Source of the DNA: Cyanodermella asteris | Taxonomy: Eukaryota > Ascomycota > Lecanoromycetes > Ostropales > Stictidaceae | DNA: 64,000 nt | Assembly (NCBI GenBank): GCA_900618795.1 | Contig: UYJD01000004.1 | Span: forward strand, 899,061-963,060 | Direction of reading: 5' to 3' | Shown: piece after piece, positions 43,253-56,039 of the stretch | Numbering within the stretch: position 1 is the stretch's first letter | Layout of the letters: each line of letters starts with the position of its first letter | Notes under the pieces: model-generated | What the model saw: only the letters and a program-made list of their open reading frames with translations | What the model was told of the DNA's origin: nothing | Database searches by the model: none | Made by a program: the position numbers and the translations under genes

Positions 43253-46200
43253 AGTGCCGTTTTGCTGCAGGTAGCTGCCGTAGAGACTGGATCTCACATA
43301 CGGATGGTAAGCACGAGGCGGGGCTAGCCCGGATGTTCTGCATTCGACTCATTGGCAGACCAACTAAGAAACTGGTATGAACACGACCTTTGACCTAAAT
43401 CGACAAGCGAACGCTAGGCTGAGAGTCGAAACCAGTTACAGTTTCTCCGGCTGCAATCACTTTCACTCCAGATCTGGAACAATGAATGCTGATAGAACGC
43501 CAGTCTAGTGCGCCCAAAATGTCTTGTTGGAAACTCCACACTCAACTTCCAAAGCCATATGCAGAACAGCTCCCAGCTGTCCACGCGCTACAAATGAGCC
43601 TGGATTGCGGGATCAAGGGATGGCGACAGGAGCAAAGACCAATAGCGGGGTGATGGCGGAAAGTGAGGCAAGAATTTTGGCTGAATCGGCGGCCGACTTT
43701 CTGTTCATCGTCGGTAGCAGGAAGCGCTAAGGTCGACTCTGCTCCGAACTGCAAGGCTTGAACGCCAAGGATCGATCGACACGAACAGACTCAGGTGTAG
43801 AATTGGCACGAACGGCCATGCTCGCACGCAACACCACAGCAACGCTACAGACGTCCAGCTTTCGAGCATCACCGATCGCTCGGTCGACTTGCCGAGTCGA
43901 TCCCAAATCCCGCAGAGCTCGAACTTGCTGCGAGCCATTGCTGGATGCATAAAATGGCATGGGACTTCTAAAGGACTATACCTAGGAGGTATTGGCCAGT
44001 CGAAGGATTCGGCCATATATGCGACCACTGCTCGAGTCGAGCCAAATGACTGATGGATTTGCCTGTCTGGGATTGAAGAACCAATCAGCAGAAGCGGAGA
44101 TCAGACCCGTCAGTAGGGGCGGCACCATTAACCTGGGTTGGCTGCACAGCATCGACACTTTATCGATCCGGCGTGATCGCTCAAGCCTTGTGACGCATGT
44201 CAGAAGCAAGACTAGCTGCAGTGTTTCCGTAATGTGCTCGTCAACAGTCAGGAGGCTGCGGTGCAACCGCCTGGTCAATGTTGTAAACATCATGATTATC
44301 ACCTTCCATATCGGATCTAGCTGCACAAAAAGAAAGACGGTGTTAAAGCCATGAGGAAAGTCGCGTTGCTTGAAATGCAGGGTGTCCAGATGCAAGTGTG
44401 GTCGGCGGAGCATTGAAAAAGCGATAGCTGAAAGATAGTCAAGTAGTAGTGAAAGGAATAGTGCTTACACCATGTCTCAGCGGACATGAACAAACATCCT
44501 GCACGCCGCCGGCGACACATTCGCCAATTGCATTTGTTGGACAGGTATGTAGCAGGACATGGCTCAAAAGATGCGGCTTCACAACTCACGCTATGAACGG
44601 ATCATGTTCAGGTCACGTCAGACAGGCCGCTTACGAGGAGTGCCAAGTTGGATCATGAAAACCTGCGTGGCCACGACAAGGACATCCAAACGCAGACCTG
44701 GTGGAGTCGGATGAGCTCAGAAGAAGATATTGTTGAGATGCAGCAAGGCTGGATCTGACGGCAAGATGCATGCTCAATTGCCTGATTTTGGGGCCACAAC
44801 ACGGAGGTGGTCAGAGCCTGCTGACTCCAACGAGACAGCTGAGCAGCATTGAGCATGGAATGGGTATCGGTCATACCGCCAGGGTTGCTGCGTTGTGCTC
44901 TGTTGGCGATGGCTTTTCAGACGAGAAGGTAAAGTTAGTCAAGAAATGAAGGTCTGAAGCGGACAGCTGTCTCGGGCTCGATCGGGCACTAATGAGGGTC
45001 AGCAATGAGTCGGGAGGATTTGCTTTGGGACAGACGGGCCGACGGGAAGGTGGTCGGAGAATGAGTAGTAGGTCGTCGTGAGCGAGGCTTGGGGTTGGGT
45101 CGAGTTTTCAGCGGCGGGCGAGAAGAAAGAAATGATGGGAAAGTGAATTTGGCGGGCGGAAGTTTGCAGCAGCCAGTGGCAGGCCGCAGAGCTGTCGATT
45201 AGAGAATTTTAGTCGCCGGCGCAGGTACGCAGGCAGCATCATCGTTCCACCACAACTCATCCCACCTTTTTTTTCTGCCATTGCGAGCCACTCACCACCA
45301 CCCACACTGCTGCACCAGACATTATGGCCTGGGGGCTCTGAAGTCTTCACTGAGGTCGCTCTCGCGGCCCGATTCTTGCGCCTGCAGAGCTGCACGATTG
45401 TCAACTCTATTCCGTCCCACCATCTGGGCCGTCTTGTCGAGCCTCGCCAATTTCGTCTTCAGTCCCGTTGGGTCTGAGATGCACGCTGCACATCGAAGAA
45501 CGGCCGGCCTAACGCCAGTCTCGTGCAGCAGAAGGTTGTCCCTTTTCCTGGCGCTCAGCGCGGCCCGCTGTACGACGACGCCAGTCAATCTCTCCGAGTG
45601 ACAGACGAGCACTGCAGAAGCCTGCTGCTCGTTAGCATCATGGATAATTGCAGACAGGCTGTGGATATCCAATCGCACCACAAGTTGGCTGGACTGGGGC
45701 TGGACTGTATTGAGTCTGCTTCCCCGGACTCGTCTCCACGAGCTCTCCACTCCAGGCCGTCTCTCCAAGGCCGCGTGTCTGGGCATTGCTAGACGATGGG
45801 GTGGCCGGCTCCACTCGACGCCGGAGGAAAGTCTGTCGTAGTATATGCTGCCGTCCTCCGTGGGAGCTGTTCTGCTTGCAGAGTAGCCGAGCTGGCTGTT
45901 CGAAAGACCTGCAATTACGGCCTGCCGTTTGACCGGCCCACGTGCCTCCAGGCCTTCAACCAGCCTAATACAGTCTACAGCGTCCAGGGTTTGGTGACTG
46001 CACGTCTCCTGCCAAAGACTACAAGCTTCTTAAAGACCTCATCAGTGTGGATGCAAGAGTGTACTTGCTTTCCGGTGCAAAGCATGCGTGGGCTGGCCAG
46101 TGCTCTGCGTCACCCTTGTTTGAGATCTACCTTGGCTAGCTTCGCTTGCATCAGATGTATGCCTTATACGCGCACCTTATCGAGCACGACACTCTGAGCA

Positions 46201-48315
46201 TGGCTGATGATGAGGCATTTGAGGCGCTCACAACATCCGGATTGACGCCAGCGTTCTTGGCCCGTCGCATAGCGCCTGTCCCTACATCGGACGTGAATGT
46301 AGCGCCCCGGATTTGCAGCTTCTGCGATGATACACCATTCCCAAATCGACCGGCGGGCTGTTGATGAAATGCGGCGTGCCGCATAGCGCCAGACGAAAGA
46401 GATAGAATGCTGAGACGTGATGCCGGCAGATGCGATTTGCCGCCAGTCGCCCCATGCACCAGATCGGGATAGATTGGATGCTCAAGCTGGAACATATCGA
46501 TTGATACTGGACTACCGGCATCTCGTTGTGCAGTTCGTCTGAAGCAAAGAAGGCCAGCAAGCGACAGGCTACGTGCAGCCGTCTGTCTCTACCGGCTAAG
46601 CTGGGACCCCGCGTGGTCACTGGCTGGCCCAGCACGCTCCTCACGATCCGTTGAATGAGCTACAGTACAACTTTAGCCAAGCTAACTCGTGGCGTGGTGC
46701 GCATTTGCTGACAGCCTTGACAGGACGGCAGGTTGCAAACACACAACAGGTGTCGCGTGCCTGGCGTAGAGCATCAGCAGCCGCCTCGTATATGGACTGT
46801 ACTGTGCGTACTGTACAGGGAAGGCCGGCCAGTCGGACTGAAGTGCGCCTTGAACATTGACGACCACGACGGACACGGAACGATGTCTGGGCGTGGCAAC
46901 GGCAAGGTGATGATGCGGGCGCGCAAATGGGCTCCTGCTCGCTGATCAAGCTGAGGGGGCACGGAAGCTGTCGCGATGCGCACCAGAAAAGTCTATCACC
47001 ATTCCGCCAGCCCGTCAGGTCGATTGTATGCGCAAGATAGGCGAAGGGGCGCTAGACGTCGAGCAGAGGCTGGCTCAACGCGTCATGGTCGGAGGCGCTA
47101 ACGGGCAAGAGCTGCGGCAACAAGAGGGGAAATCAACAGGGGGCACGGAATTCGAGTCTGAAAGATGATCAGAAAAAAGCATGACGATGATAGGATGGCC
47201 GAAACGTGTGCTATGAATTGAGCACCGAGAGGCTGGCGGCTGCTGGTGTTCTCGCCAGGGCGTCGCACAATACATGTCTCGCTGCAGCCACGGACGTTGG
47301 CGGTTGGGCGCCGCAACCAATTTGCAGAATGACAAGCAATTACAGCCGTCGATGCGATGCTGCAGCCGTGAGCGACGCTCGCGGCTTGGAATTCGCAAGG
47401 GTGCGAGTGGGTGGTGAAACTCAATAATGCATATAGTTGCACGTTCTGGCCATGTCACGATGCGAGCGTTAGTGCTTGTCGGCGAAATTGCGGCCTTGGT
47501 GGCACGAGCTACGGCTGACGGCTCGCTCGCTCGTCAGCACTTTGTGCATGCAAGAGCAGACGACTGTGAGATGCCGGCGTCAGCCCAGGGAGGGATGACG
47601 GACGGTTGTGATGGAGCACGAGACGCTAGAGGCAATTCAGAAAGTTGTTGGGCTGTCATGAGCGGACGGTGCAAAGCGACTATGCGGCATTTCTGACATT
47701 GGCAGACGGGCGAAGAGCGAACGGTTGAGGGTGTCCTGGCGTGCAGATGCACAGCTGAGTTGTATGAATAGCTAGGGAGAAGCAAAACAAGGGGTTGTGG
47801 TCATGGTGGGTGAGGCAGTACGCTGGCATCTACCGGCTCAAACACCTGGCAAGCGACCCGCTTATCGGAACACGCTTCAGGGCCACCTTCAAGGACACGA
47901 TAACAATTGTGGGCGAAACGCAACGGGTTCTGCAAGATCATGGCGCAAGACGGTAAACTCGCGTGCAGTATTTGCGCCGAAAGGGCTAGAAGATGCAGCA
48001 AAAGTGGAGGTGTAGTGTAGGTATGGTATCAGCAGAAGCCAGCACGCGGACGGATCATGGTGATGATGATGCAGAAGGGAGAGAGCGCATCACGATCAGA
48101 GGGAGGCAGGTTAGCCAGTCCCACTTGACGAGCTAGCCAAGACGCTTGCAGTGATAGCAGCAACACCCTGATGGCTATCGGCGCCTTCGAACGACGGAGC
48201 CGACGGGCGCCCAAGCCACTGCGAGCCCAGTCGAGGCCAGCTGTCGCCCCGAGCGTTTGCAGTGAGAGAAGACTGCAGTTCAGGTTAGTGAACAAGTTGG
48301 TGAGCCAAGTAAGAA

Positions 48316-48340
48316 GTCGAGTCAAGTCAAGTCAAGTCAT
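48316..48340 (+). repeat. (GTCAA)n pentanucleotide microsatellite
   Basis: Five tandem copies of GTCRA/GTCAA, the first and last with one mismatch, inside the presumptive leader region of the downstream kinase gene. Confidence 0.8.
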
Positions 48341-48360
48341 CGCTTGTGCCGCCCATCATC

Positions 48361-48620
48361 CTGCCGTAATATCAAACGCCTCCCTCCCACTCCACCACCA
48401 CCACCACCTCCTCCCCCTCTCGCCGCCATCTCAACCTCTATACCCAACTCTACCGTACCCATATCTCTCTGCGACCTACCTCCTCGCTTCGCCTTTGTTC
48501 GTGCAGCTCAGCCTGCTCTCTCTCCGCCTCCAACAACGGCCACCTGCCTCGTCGTTTTCGCCCACCACCTCTTAGCCACCATCTGTATCAACAGTCCCTC
48601 GCACAATCCGTCGCATCCAT
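48361..48620 (+). promoter_or_regulatory. Pyrimidine-rich tract upstream of the kinase gene
   Basis: About 250 bases dominated by C and T on the plus strand, with CCACCACCACC and CTCTCT pieces, located 490-750 bp before the kinase ATG. CT-rich tracts of this kind mark transcription start regions of many filamentous-fungal genes; role here inferred. Confidence 0.4.
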
Positions 48621-49105
48621 CGTCTGAAATTCGCCAGCTAGAACTATTCATCATCGCTTGAGCCAGTTTTGCGCCGCTTTTCCGCTTATCGCTGGCCCTC
48701 CAGCGGTCCGATTCAACGTCTGTTTCCCTCGAACCAGCAGCGTCCGTGCTGCTTTGCCGGTGATTGTCTCGGGACACGCCCGCCCTCCGTCTTCGCAAAG
48801 AGAAGGACAGCAGTCATGATACCTTAGGTTATATACCTTGCTCTCTGTCCAGCATTGTCGAGCGTCGTCAGGTTAGGTACGGCTCATACTTGTCCCTCCA
48901 CGCCCCGGAGTACGCTGGGGGACGGGGGATCACTCCAGGCCCAGCATGCTCCACGCCTGCTCTGTTCGCTCTGGATACCCCTCCGATCTTGTCCTGTGGC
49001 ATCCTTCGTTCTTTGCCTCCTGGTGTAGCTCGGCTAGCTCCAAGAAACCTGTATAACACCACTCGAGTCCGATCTACGTGGGGTTGCGAACGCCGTCATT
49101 GAAAA

Positions 49106-52100
49106 ATGTCGACCCCCGGCAGCGATCGGGGAGGTGAAGCGGACGCCAGCCCGGATATCCTGCACACGGCAGGTCCGCAGCATGGGCCGGCCGTGCAGGA
49201 ATCAGACGTCGCCAAAGTCAACCTGGGCGCCGTCTCGTCAAATGCTGGTGCGACTGATCCGGCCAAAACACCAAGAGGCGAAGAGCCGCCGGTACCGAAC
49301 AGCAGCTTGGCAGGTACTCAAGATCTGAGCAATGACGCTACTCCCGTAGCCCACGCCGACTATTTCGTCTCGAAACTCCCACCATCGTTGTCACGCGCAG
49401 ACACGGCGTCCACCAACTCCAATGTTTCGTCTCCGCTCCAAAGCGCAGGGGCTTCGTCTTCATCGCTTCACAGCTCTGCTCCCATCTCTGCTCCGGCCGG
49501 CCCCGCCGACAGCAAAGAGCTATATTCACGCCTCATCAAGGTGCAAAGCCGCTCTGGGGTGACGCGATCCGTCACCAGCGGCTCGACATCAAACCCCAGC
49601 GCTGGCCCTTCCCGTCCCACCACGAAATCAAATCGTTTCGATGGTCCTCAGTACCCCGATCAGTCTTTTGCCGCCCTGCACCGTCAAGCCTTCACTCCAC
49701 CCTATCCCTATCTGAGATCCAACAGTCCTTACACTTCCCACGGCTCCCACACTTCTGCTTCTCCCAACAATCTTTCTCAAGAACATCTTCACCTGCCTGG
49801 CGTCAGCCGAACCGAGGGCAATACGCCGGTTGAATCGCCCGGTTTGTTTGACTCTGCTTCCGTACTGAGCCGCCGGGGGCGAGACGGTGACGAAATGGAG
49901 AGCAGCCAGTACAAAGCACCTTCTCTGCACCCGACCTATCACATGGGACCCAAAGAGTGAGCGTGCCCCCAATTCCCAGATGCTGTCAATGAACTAACAT
50001 TTCATGCAGGTCGCATTCGTTACGAAAAGACTTTGATGCCATGACCGGTCACAAGCTGATCAACAATTACGAAGTCCTCAGAGAACTCGGCAAGGGCACC
50101 CACGGGAAAGTCAAACTCGCCCGAGCTCTTGGCACCAACGAAGATGACAAAGTCGCCATCAAGATCGTGAAGCGTTTTAGGCAGAAGCGACTCAAACTGG
50201 GCGGCCGAGAAACGCAGGAGGATCGTGTCAAGAAGGAAATCGCCGTCTTGAAGAAGGCCCGTCATCACCACGTCGTCAGTCTGCTCGAGGTTATTGATGA
50301 TCCTGATGCAGACAAGGTGTACATGATCCTTGAATACGTCGAGGAGGGCGAGATGAAATGGCGTCGCAAAGGCGACAAGTGGACCGTCGAGTTCGAAAGG
50401 CGCCGCATTGAGCGTGAGCGAGCTGCTTGGAACAACAACGAGGTGATCGATTACGACCAGTTCGCCAACGAGGTGGACGAGTTCAACAAACTGAGGGAGG
50501 CCCGTGCAGCTGAGAAGAGGAGGGATCTTGCCAGACAAAAGCAGCTTGCCTACCAGCTGATCTCGTCCCCGTCCCGTCGCAGCTCAACGGCGACTATCCT
50601 CACGGACGACGAATCTCATTCCCGCAACATGGCCGCTAAATGGAGCCTTGAGCACGGGGGCGAGTCTGATGATGAAACCGCCGAACAAGACCCCGTTCAC
50701 CGCACCCCTTCCAGTAATAGCCTTGCTCATCAGTACCCGGGCCATGACAGCCCCAGCAGCTTTGCTGATTTCCAAGGGCATGGAGGCCTCGAAGCCAGCG
50801 CCATGTTGGACAATGCTTTCAATATCGGCTCGGCGCCCATGTCCCCGCTGCTTGCTCATGGCGTCTCCCATGCATCCGGCTCGCAATTGTCAGATGCGAT
50901 CGAGACTGACAGAACTTTCCTAGCCGCCCTGAAACAGATACAAAGAGAGGAGGATCTGAACACTTTCGTTCGCGAAGACAAACCCTACCGCCATGTGCCC
51001 TGCCTTAGCATGAACAGATGTCGCGAATGCTTTAGAGATACCGTTCTGGGCTTGGAATACCTCCACTATCAGGGCATCATTCATCGCGACATCAAGCCCG
51101 CAAACCTGCTATGGGACAAAGAGCACCGTGTCAAGATTTCGGACTTTGGTGTTTCGTATCTCGGTCATAGTCCTCGATCAGACGATGACGACGAGGACCG
51201 TGAGCCTGGCTTGCAGGGAGATGATGAGGTCGATCTCGCCAAGACGGTCGGCACGCCAGCATTTTACGCCCCCGAACTCTGCGACCCTGATCTGTTTGCT
51301 GATGGCCGAGACAATCGACGTCAAATAGGCTCGGCAATGGACGTCTGGGCACTCGGCGTCACACTCTACTGCATGATCTTCGCTCGTCTGCCTTTCGATG
51401 ATCTCGACAACAACGAAATGAAGTTGTTCCACAAAATTGCCAAGGAGGAGGTCTTTATCCCACGCATGCGACCACGTGCGGTCCGTCTCAGGAAAACAGA
51501 CGGCTACGAACCCAAGGATCGCGATGAGGATCTGCTCGAGTACGAATTCATCGGCGATGAGCTGCACGATCTTCTCAAGAGACTCTTGCACAAGAATCCA
51601 GTCCAACGTATCACCATCCCGGAGATCAAGCGACATCCATGGGTCGTAGAGAGGATGGACAATCTTGTTGACTGGCTGGATGAGACCGACCCCGCCAACT
51701 ATATCAGCGACAAGAAGATTCACGTCACCAAGGAGGAGGTTAGTGCTGCCATGCAACCAATCTCTTTCGTCGAGCGAATGAAGCAGGGCGTCAAGCGGCT
51801 GAGCTCTTTGGTGCGAGGTGAGAAGCCTCGTGGTCGGGATGCACGTCAGCGTACAAACAGAGCAGGTGAAAAGAGCGTAAGCGCCTCATCGCGAGCCAGC
51901 ACTGGCCCGTCTGCCGATCCAAGCAGTCGTCGCTCTAGCTTACGTGGAGATGAGCTTGCCCACGTCCTACGAGCCTCCAGACCAGAAACAGAGCACCCGC
52001 TCTCCCAGAGCCAAGTCGCCAGTCCCATTCATGACCTGCACGAATCATATTTCCAGCAAACGTCTGCTCCAGCGACTTCCGCCATCACGCCAGTCCAAAC

Positions 52101-53298
52101 GCGGCCAAGTCCTATGCCTCGTGGTGCCTCTACGTCCGAGTCAGTCATGACTATCAGGGCCGTGAAATCTAGGAGCGACATGCGCTGGCAATCGCCGTTT
52201 GAGAGTTTGTCTGATAGTTCCTATCAACCAATGTCTTCGTTAACCTATGGCTCAACAAACATTTACGGCAAGACATTCAACAAACGTCCGAGCCATGGTC
52301 TTGCGAGCCAGAGGAGCAGTCTCAGCACTCACAGTGAAATAAGCCATGGCACCAGTAGCGATAATCTGAGCGGCAGCTTCGACGACGCAGCAGCTCATGC
52401 CGGTCCGAGCATTGCCATGAGCAATGCAACTGCCACTGGCAGAGTTGCAGCCCCTTCTGTCCTTCACGAACAAAGTCCCAGCTCCTCCCCTTCAAGACCC
52501 CTGCCTACACCACTCTCTACTGCGGGCCAGTCCAGCCAGCAGTCCCGTCATCAAAGACAAAAATCACAACCTCAGGCCGCCAACAGGCCGAGAGCCGCTT
52601 CTGCGTTGGTACCACCGCGCCCTGGGACAGCTAACAACAGACAAGACAGCGATACTTCTATAAGGCGAACTCAAGAAGCAACGATGCGTCGCGAAAATCA
52701 GGATTGGCTGACTCGCGTCGAGGCCGCCAAGAGCTGTCACCCGAGCGGCCGTGGTGTTGTGCCTGCATGCCCGCCGTCACCCGACGATGAATTGTGGGCA
52801 CAACAGCAGCGGCAGCAGCCCCAGAGCCGCGCGCAAGGTCGACCACGCTCAGTGACTTCTACTGGTGCTACGTATGGTTCGCGCCACTCTGCTGCAAGCA
52901 GCTCCGATGACTTTCCGAACCCCGTCTTTAGCGATAACAGCAGGCACCCGAGCATCCCAAGCGCCATCCCAAGTATTGGGAGCAGCTCTGCGAGAGACTC
53001 TGATGAGGTCTTTGATCTGTCCAGAATTTCGCGCCTCAACTCGCTTACTGGCAAGGTCAATGACAGTCTGATGAGCACAGGTGAGACTGTCACGCCGAGG
53101 ACGCATGCAGCGCGTGGCATCATGGAGACAGCGCAGACTGGCACAGAGAAACAGTGGCAGACATACGGGCAACACGCACAAGAGCTTGCTGTTTCGGGTA
53201 ACGACGAAGACGAGGCAGGCTATGTCGGCGACCAAGATCTGGACGACGATGGCGACAGCGATGATGAAGGCATTGTGTTTGGTGGAAAGCACGTTTAG
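49106..53298 (+). CDS. CaMKK/Ssp1/Elm1-type serine/threonine kinase (probable Snf1-activating kinase)
   Basis: Exons 49106-49956 and 50010-53298 (GTGAGC...CTAAC...TGCAG), 1379 residues. A Ser/Pro-rich N-terminus of about 290 residues is followed by the kinase: Gly loop LGKGTHGKV (about 310), VAIK Lys335, an EYVEEGEMKWRRKGDKW hinge, a long insertion (about residues 365-610), then YLHYQGIIHRDIKPANLLW (His642), SDFGVSYLG (Asp662), TVGTPAFYAPELC and AMDVWALGVTLYCMIFARLP. EEGEMKWRRKG and the split lobes are typical of filamentous-fungal CaMKK homologues, related to yeast Sak1/Tos3/Elm1 and S. pombe Ssp1, which phosphorylate Snf1/AMPK and act in stress and cell-shape control. The Ser-rich C-terminal 650 residues end in an acidic DLDDDGDSDDEG patch. 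Confidence 0.87.
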
Positions 53299-54576
53299 GC
53301 AACGCGCGAAGATCCTTACACCGGTTGCCAGTATACATGGAAAAATGCCGTCGAATATCAAAATACGCGAGACTCATTCGAGTTGAGAGCAATGGCAGCT
53401 AGCTTGAACATTGGAGGTTGCATGACGATGTAACATGGGTTGCAACGATTCAGCATCGACGTCATTAACGATTGCACGAGGTTCATTTCCAACGACATGA
53501 ATGACTCTGATGTACATTACGACTCTAACGAGAGGGGAAGCGTGGCGCATGAGACCATATCAGGTCCACAAGCCCGCATATGGGAGAACTTGGGTGGCGT
53601 TCTGGTTCCACTGCAATTCACGCAACACAAAAACAAGGAGTTTTCATCTGGGTTGCAAATCACCATCAGGACTGGAACGGCAAACCAAAATACCCCCCCC
53701 CCCTTTTGACACCACTTTTCTTTTCCTTTTGCTCTTAGCGAGCATATACGCATGGATTCACAACCCCACACAACCCCATCTCCACTCTATTCACCAAAAT
53801 TGGGACCTCAAACAACAGAGGCAACGCACAGCGCAAAAGAAGTAATGAATTTCGAACGGGCTGGCTACTTTGTGAGAGAAAATTTTGAGTTTGTTCCAAT
53901 TATGGTTTTCGCTCGTCCTGGCCGCATCTTTCGCGGCGCTGGGAGGGCAGGTTCAGGCATGACAGGTCGGAATGCTGAGATGATAGACTTTTTGCCTTGT
54001 GCAGTGTGCACGAAGTAGTAAAAGGAATAATGAGATGAGAGTTGGTCATGAAACCTTGTTGAGCATTCCGCGATCTTTCTCTTCGACGTCCTGCAATTTT
54101 TCAAGGTCACCTGTGAATGTTGACCACTGATTGACGGTTTGGAGGTCTATGAAATGAACCGCCCGTGTCATGATTGTTGGTCGTTCAATCGGAGCTCGCA
54201 GCCCTTTGTACCCTGCGGGTCTCGAACTTTGCAGATCGTTGCCCATTCCAGTCGTTGCTTGCCCTTGCTTACTCTGAGTTGCTTACTATGCTTATCAGGC
54301 TTGACGTCGAGTATGGTTATCCCCACGAGCCGCGAACGATGCTCCAATGCTCGGTCCCGAAACACGGTCTCGACATGCAAAGATTGACTTCTAAGATCGG
54401 TCGTTTGAGCATGAGGTCACTGGGTATAAAATGCATTCGACATCCAGCCGTCCGGCCGAGGACGTCGTCTCCAGCCACCAAACAGACTTGAAGGCCAGCA
54501 GAGCGATTCTCGGTTCTCCCCGACAAAGTTTGTTTTTCTTTTACAGCCGGTGGGTGAAAAGATTTTCCATAGACAG
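53299..54576. other. Intergenic region, no gene seen
   Basis: About 1.3 kb with no credible coding frame. It contains an 11-C run (53693-53703) followed by T-rich sequence. Confidence 0.4.
53693..53703. repeat. C homopolymer (11 C)
   Basis: Eleven consecutive C downstream of the kinase gene; prone to slippage and sequencing error. Confidence 0.9.

Positions 54577-54604
<28 letters not shown>
54577..54604 (+). repeat. (CT)14 microsatellite just before the hydrolase start
   Basis: Fourteen perfect CT dinucleotides ending 14 bp before the ATG of the alpha/beta-hydrolase pseudogene; probably in its 5' leader. Confidence 0.95.
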
Positions 54605-54607
<3 letters not shown>

Positions 54608-54618
54608 CGTACGCCACG

Positions 54619-55571
54619 ATGTCGACTCCTCCGACCGACCCTGTTCCTGGTCCCGGCCGCCTTCGGCCCGGCCGCCTCCGACCAAGACCTCTCGCCCCGG
54701 CTCCCTCCGGTCGCAGCCGGGTATTCCGAACCTACATCGTCCCCTCTCCGTCCGTCGGCTTGCGCCCCGGCTCCGGTCCCGCGCCGGGCCTCTACGATGA
54801 TGCTGCTGCTGCCGTGAACGCTGCCGTCGAGAAGTTCCTCGACGATGACGATGACGACGACACGGACGGAGCCTGACCCTGGAGAGGGAAAGGGAAGCGG
54901 TGCTGGTCGGTCACTCGTACGGAGGGTGCATCGTCGGCCAGGGTGCCTCGGGGACTGAGCTGGGAGCGAACGGAAAGCGGAGGGGGAAGAAAGGTGGGGT
55001 TGTGGGATTGATTTATTTACGTGGCGGCGCTGGTTCCGAAGTTGGGGGAACGGGGGAACGGGTGGTGGATTTGTTGAGGAATGATGCTTACGAGAATGCA
55101 AAGGAGAAGAATATAATGTGGCCGCTCTTTTTCTTTTCTTTTCTTTTCCTTTTCTCGCTTCTCACCCAAGTCCACCTCTTTTCTGACCCTTGTTCCAGGA
55201 ACCGTACATGACGTTCCCGGACATCGGCGCCTTTGTCGGCGTTCTCATCAATGATCTCCCCGACCACCCGAGCCTGCAACTCTCGCTTGCATCTCAGCTC
55301 CAAGAACGTTCGAGGCAGAGCTACGAGGACCCATTGACGTGGGCTGGGTATGCGCATGTGCCGTCTACGTACGTGCTTTGCACCAGGGACATGCTGGGCC
55401 CGAGGGAGACGCAGGAGGGATACATTCAGAAGCTAAGGGATGGGGCGAACGAGGGGGGGGCTTGGAGATGACGTGGTGAGGGCTGTGGAGATTGAGAGCG
55501 GCCATTGTCCGAATCTGAGCATGCCGGGCAAGTTCGCAGAGTTGCTCGTGAAGCTTGTGAAGAGCGCCTAA
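54619..55571 (+). pseudogene. Alpha/beta-hydrolase, broken by several frameshifts
   Basis: Pieces in different frames make one hydrolase. A LFLVPAAFGP strand appears only after skipping a 4-bp CGAC duplication at 54632-54639. TYIVPSPSVGLRPGSG and GLYDDAAAAVNAAVEKFLDD follow after a second shift near 54725. The nucleophile elbow VLVGHSYGGCIVGQGASG (GHSYG) needs another shift near 54870. Then KKGGVVGLIYL, a probable intron (GTGGCC near 55119 to TTCCAG 55199), EPYMTFPDIGAFVGVLINDL, and PLTWAGYAHVPSTYVLCTRD. After an 8-G run (55453-55460) one extra G shifts the frame; beyond it AVEIESGHCPNLSMPGKFAE holds the catalytic His (GHCPN) and ends at TAA 55569-55571. The catalytic triad is recognisable but not in one frame. 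Family enzymes hydrolyse varied esters; substrate unknown. Confidence 0.78.
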
Positions 55572-56039
55572 GCGAAGGGAGCGGCCCAACATGAGGAGCT
55601 TTGGGCAGACGCATGTGGAAGTAATTTTCTTTTACAACTGAGATATAAGGACAAGGACCCTGAACTCAGGCTGCGCCGTGCAGTGGTAGTGCGTCTCCGA
55701 GTAAGTTCCATCTTTGCACTGACTCCTATATATGAGGTATCTTCATCAAAGATTCGAGGACTGAATGCATCAGATACCGTCGAACTTGCATGGCACCGGC
55801 TCATCACGACCGTTCATTGCAGCCGTCTTTCGTGGACCGGCGATTTTCCATCCATCTTTCGCGCATTGTCGTTGGAGAAAGGGACGGGCGTTTGTTAGCA
55901 GAAAGTCGCACGATTTCGAATCGAGCTGCCTCGAGGTCGCGCGTCCCCAATTTCCACACCATAAATCTGCTCACTTCTCCCTGCCTCCTCTTGCTTCCTG
56001 TTCCCATCAGACCCTGGAGAATTTTCAAGAAACACAACG
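55572..56039. other. Intergenic / promoter region
   Basis: About 470 bp; pyrimidine-rich just upstream of the next ATG (TTTCAAGAAACACAACG). No coding signal. Confidence 0.4.

Larger units (their letters stand above)
43253..49105. other. Gene desert of about 5.85 kb upstream of the CaMKK-like kinase
   Basis: No convincing coding sequence on either strand. Frames up to about 154 codons overlap each other and look random (rich in Arg, Cys, Ser). No transposon ends, long repeats or tRNA-like folds seen. The right end (48361-48620) is strongly pyrimidine-rich with CCA/CCT repeats, as in long fungal 5' leaders, and ends in GAAAA just before the kinase ATG. The rest may hold a long promoter, 5' UTR exons or a non-coding RNA. 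Confidence 0.4.

Noticed and set aside
43982-44413. 143-codon minus-strand frame in the gene desert
   Set aside because: A plus-strand frame covers the same bases, no start context or motif, and no splice partners that extend it.
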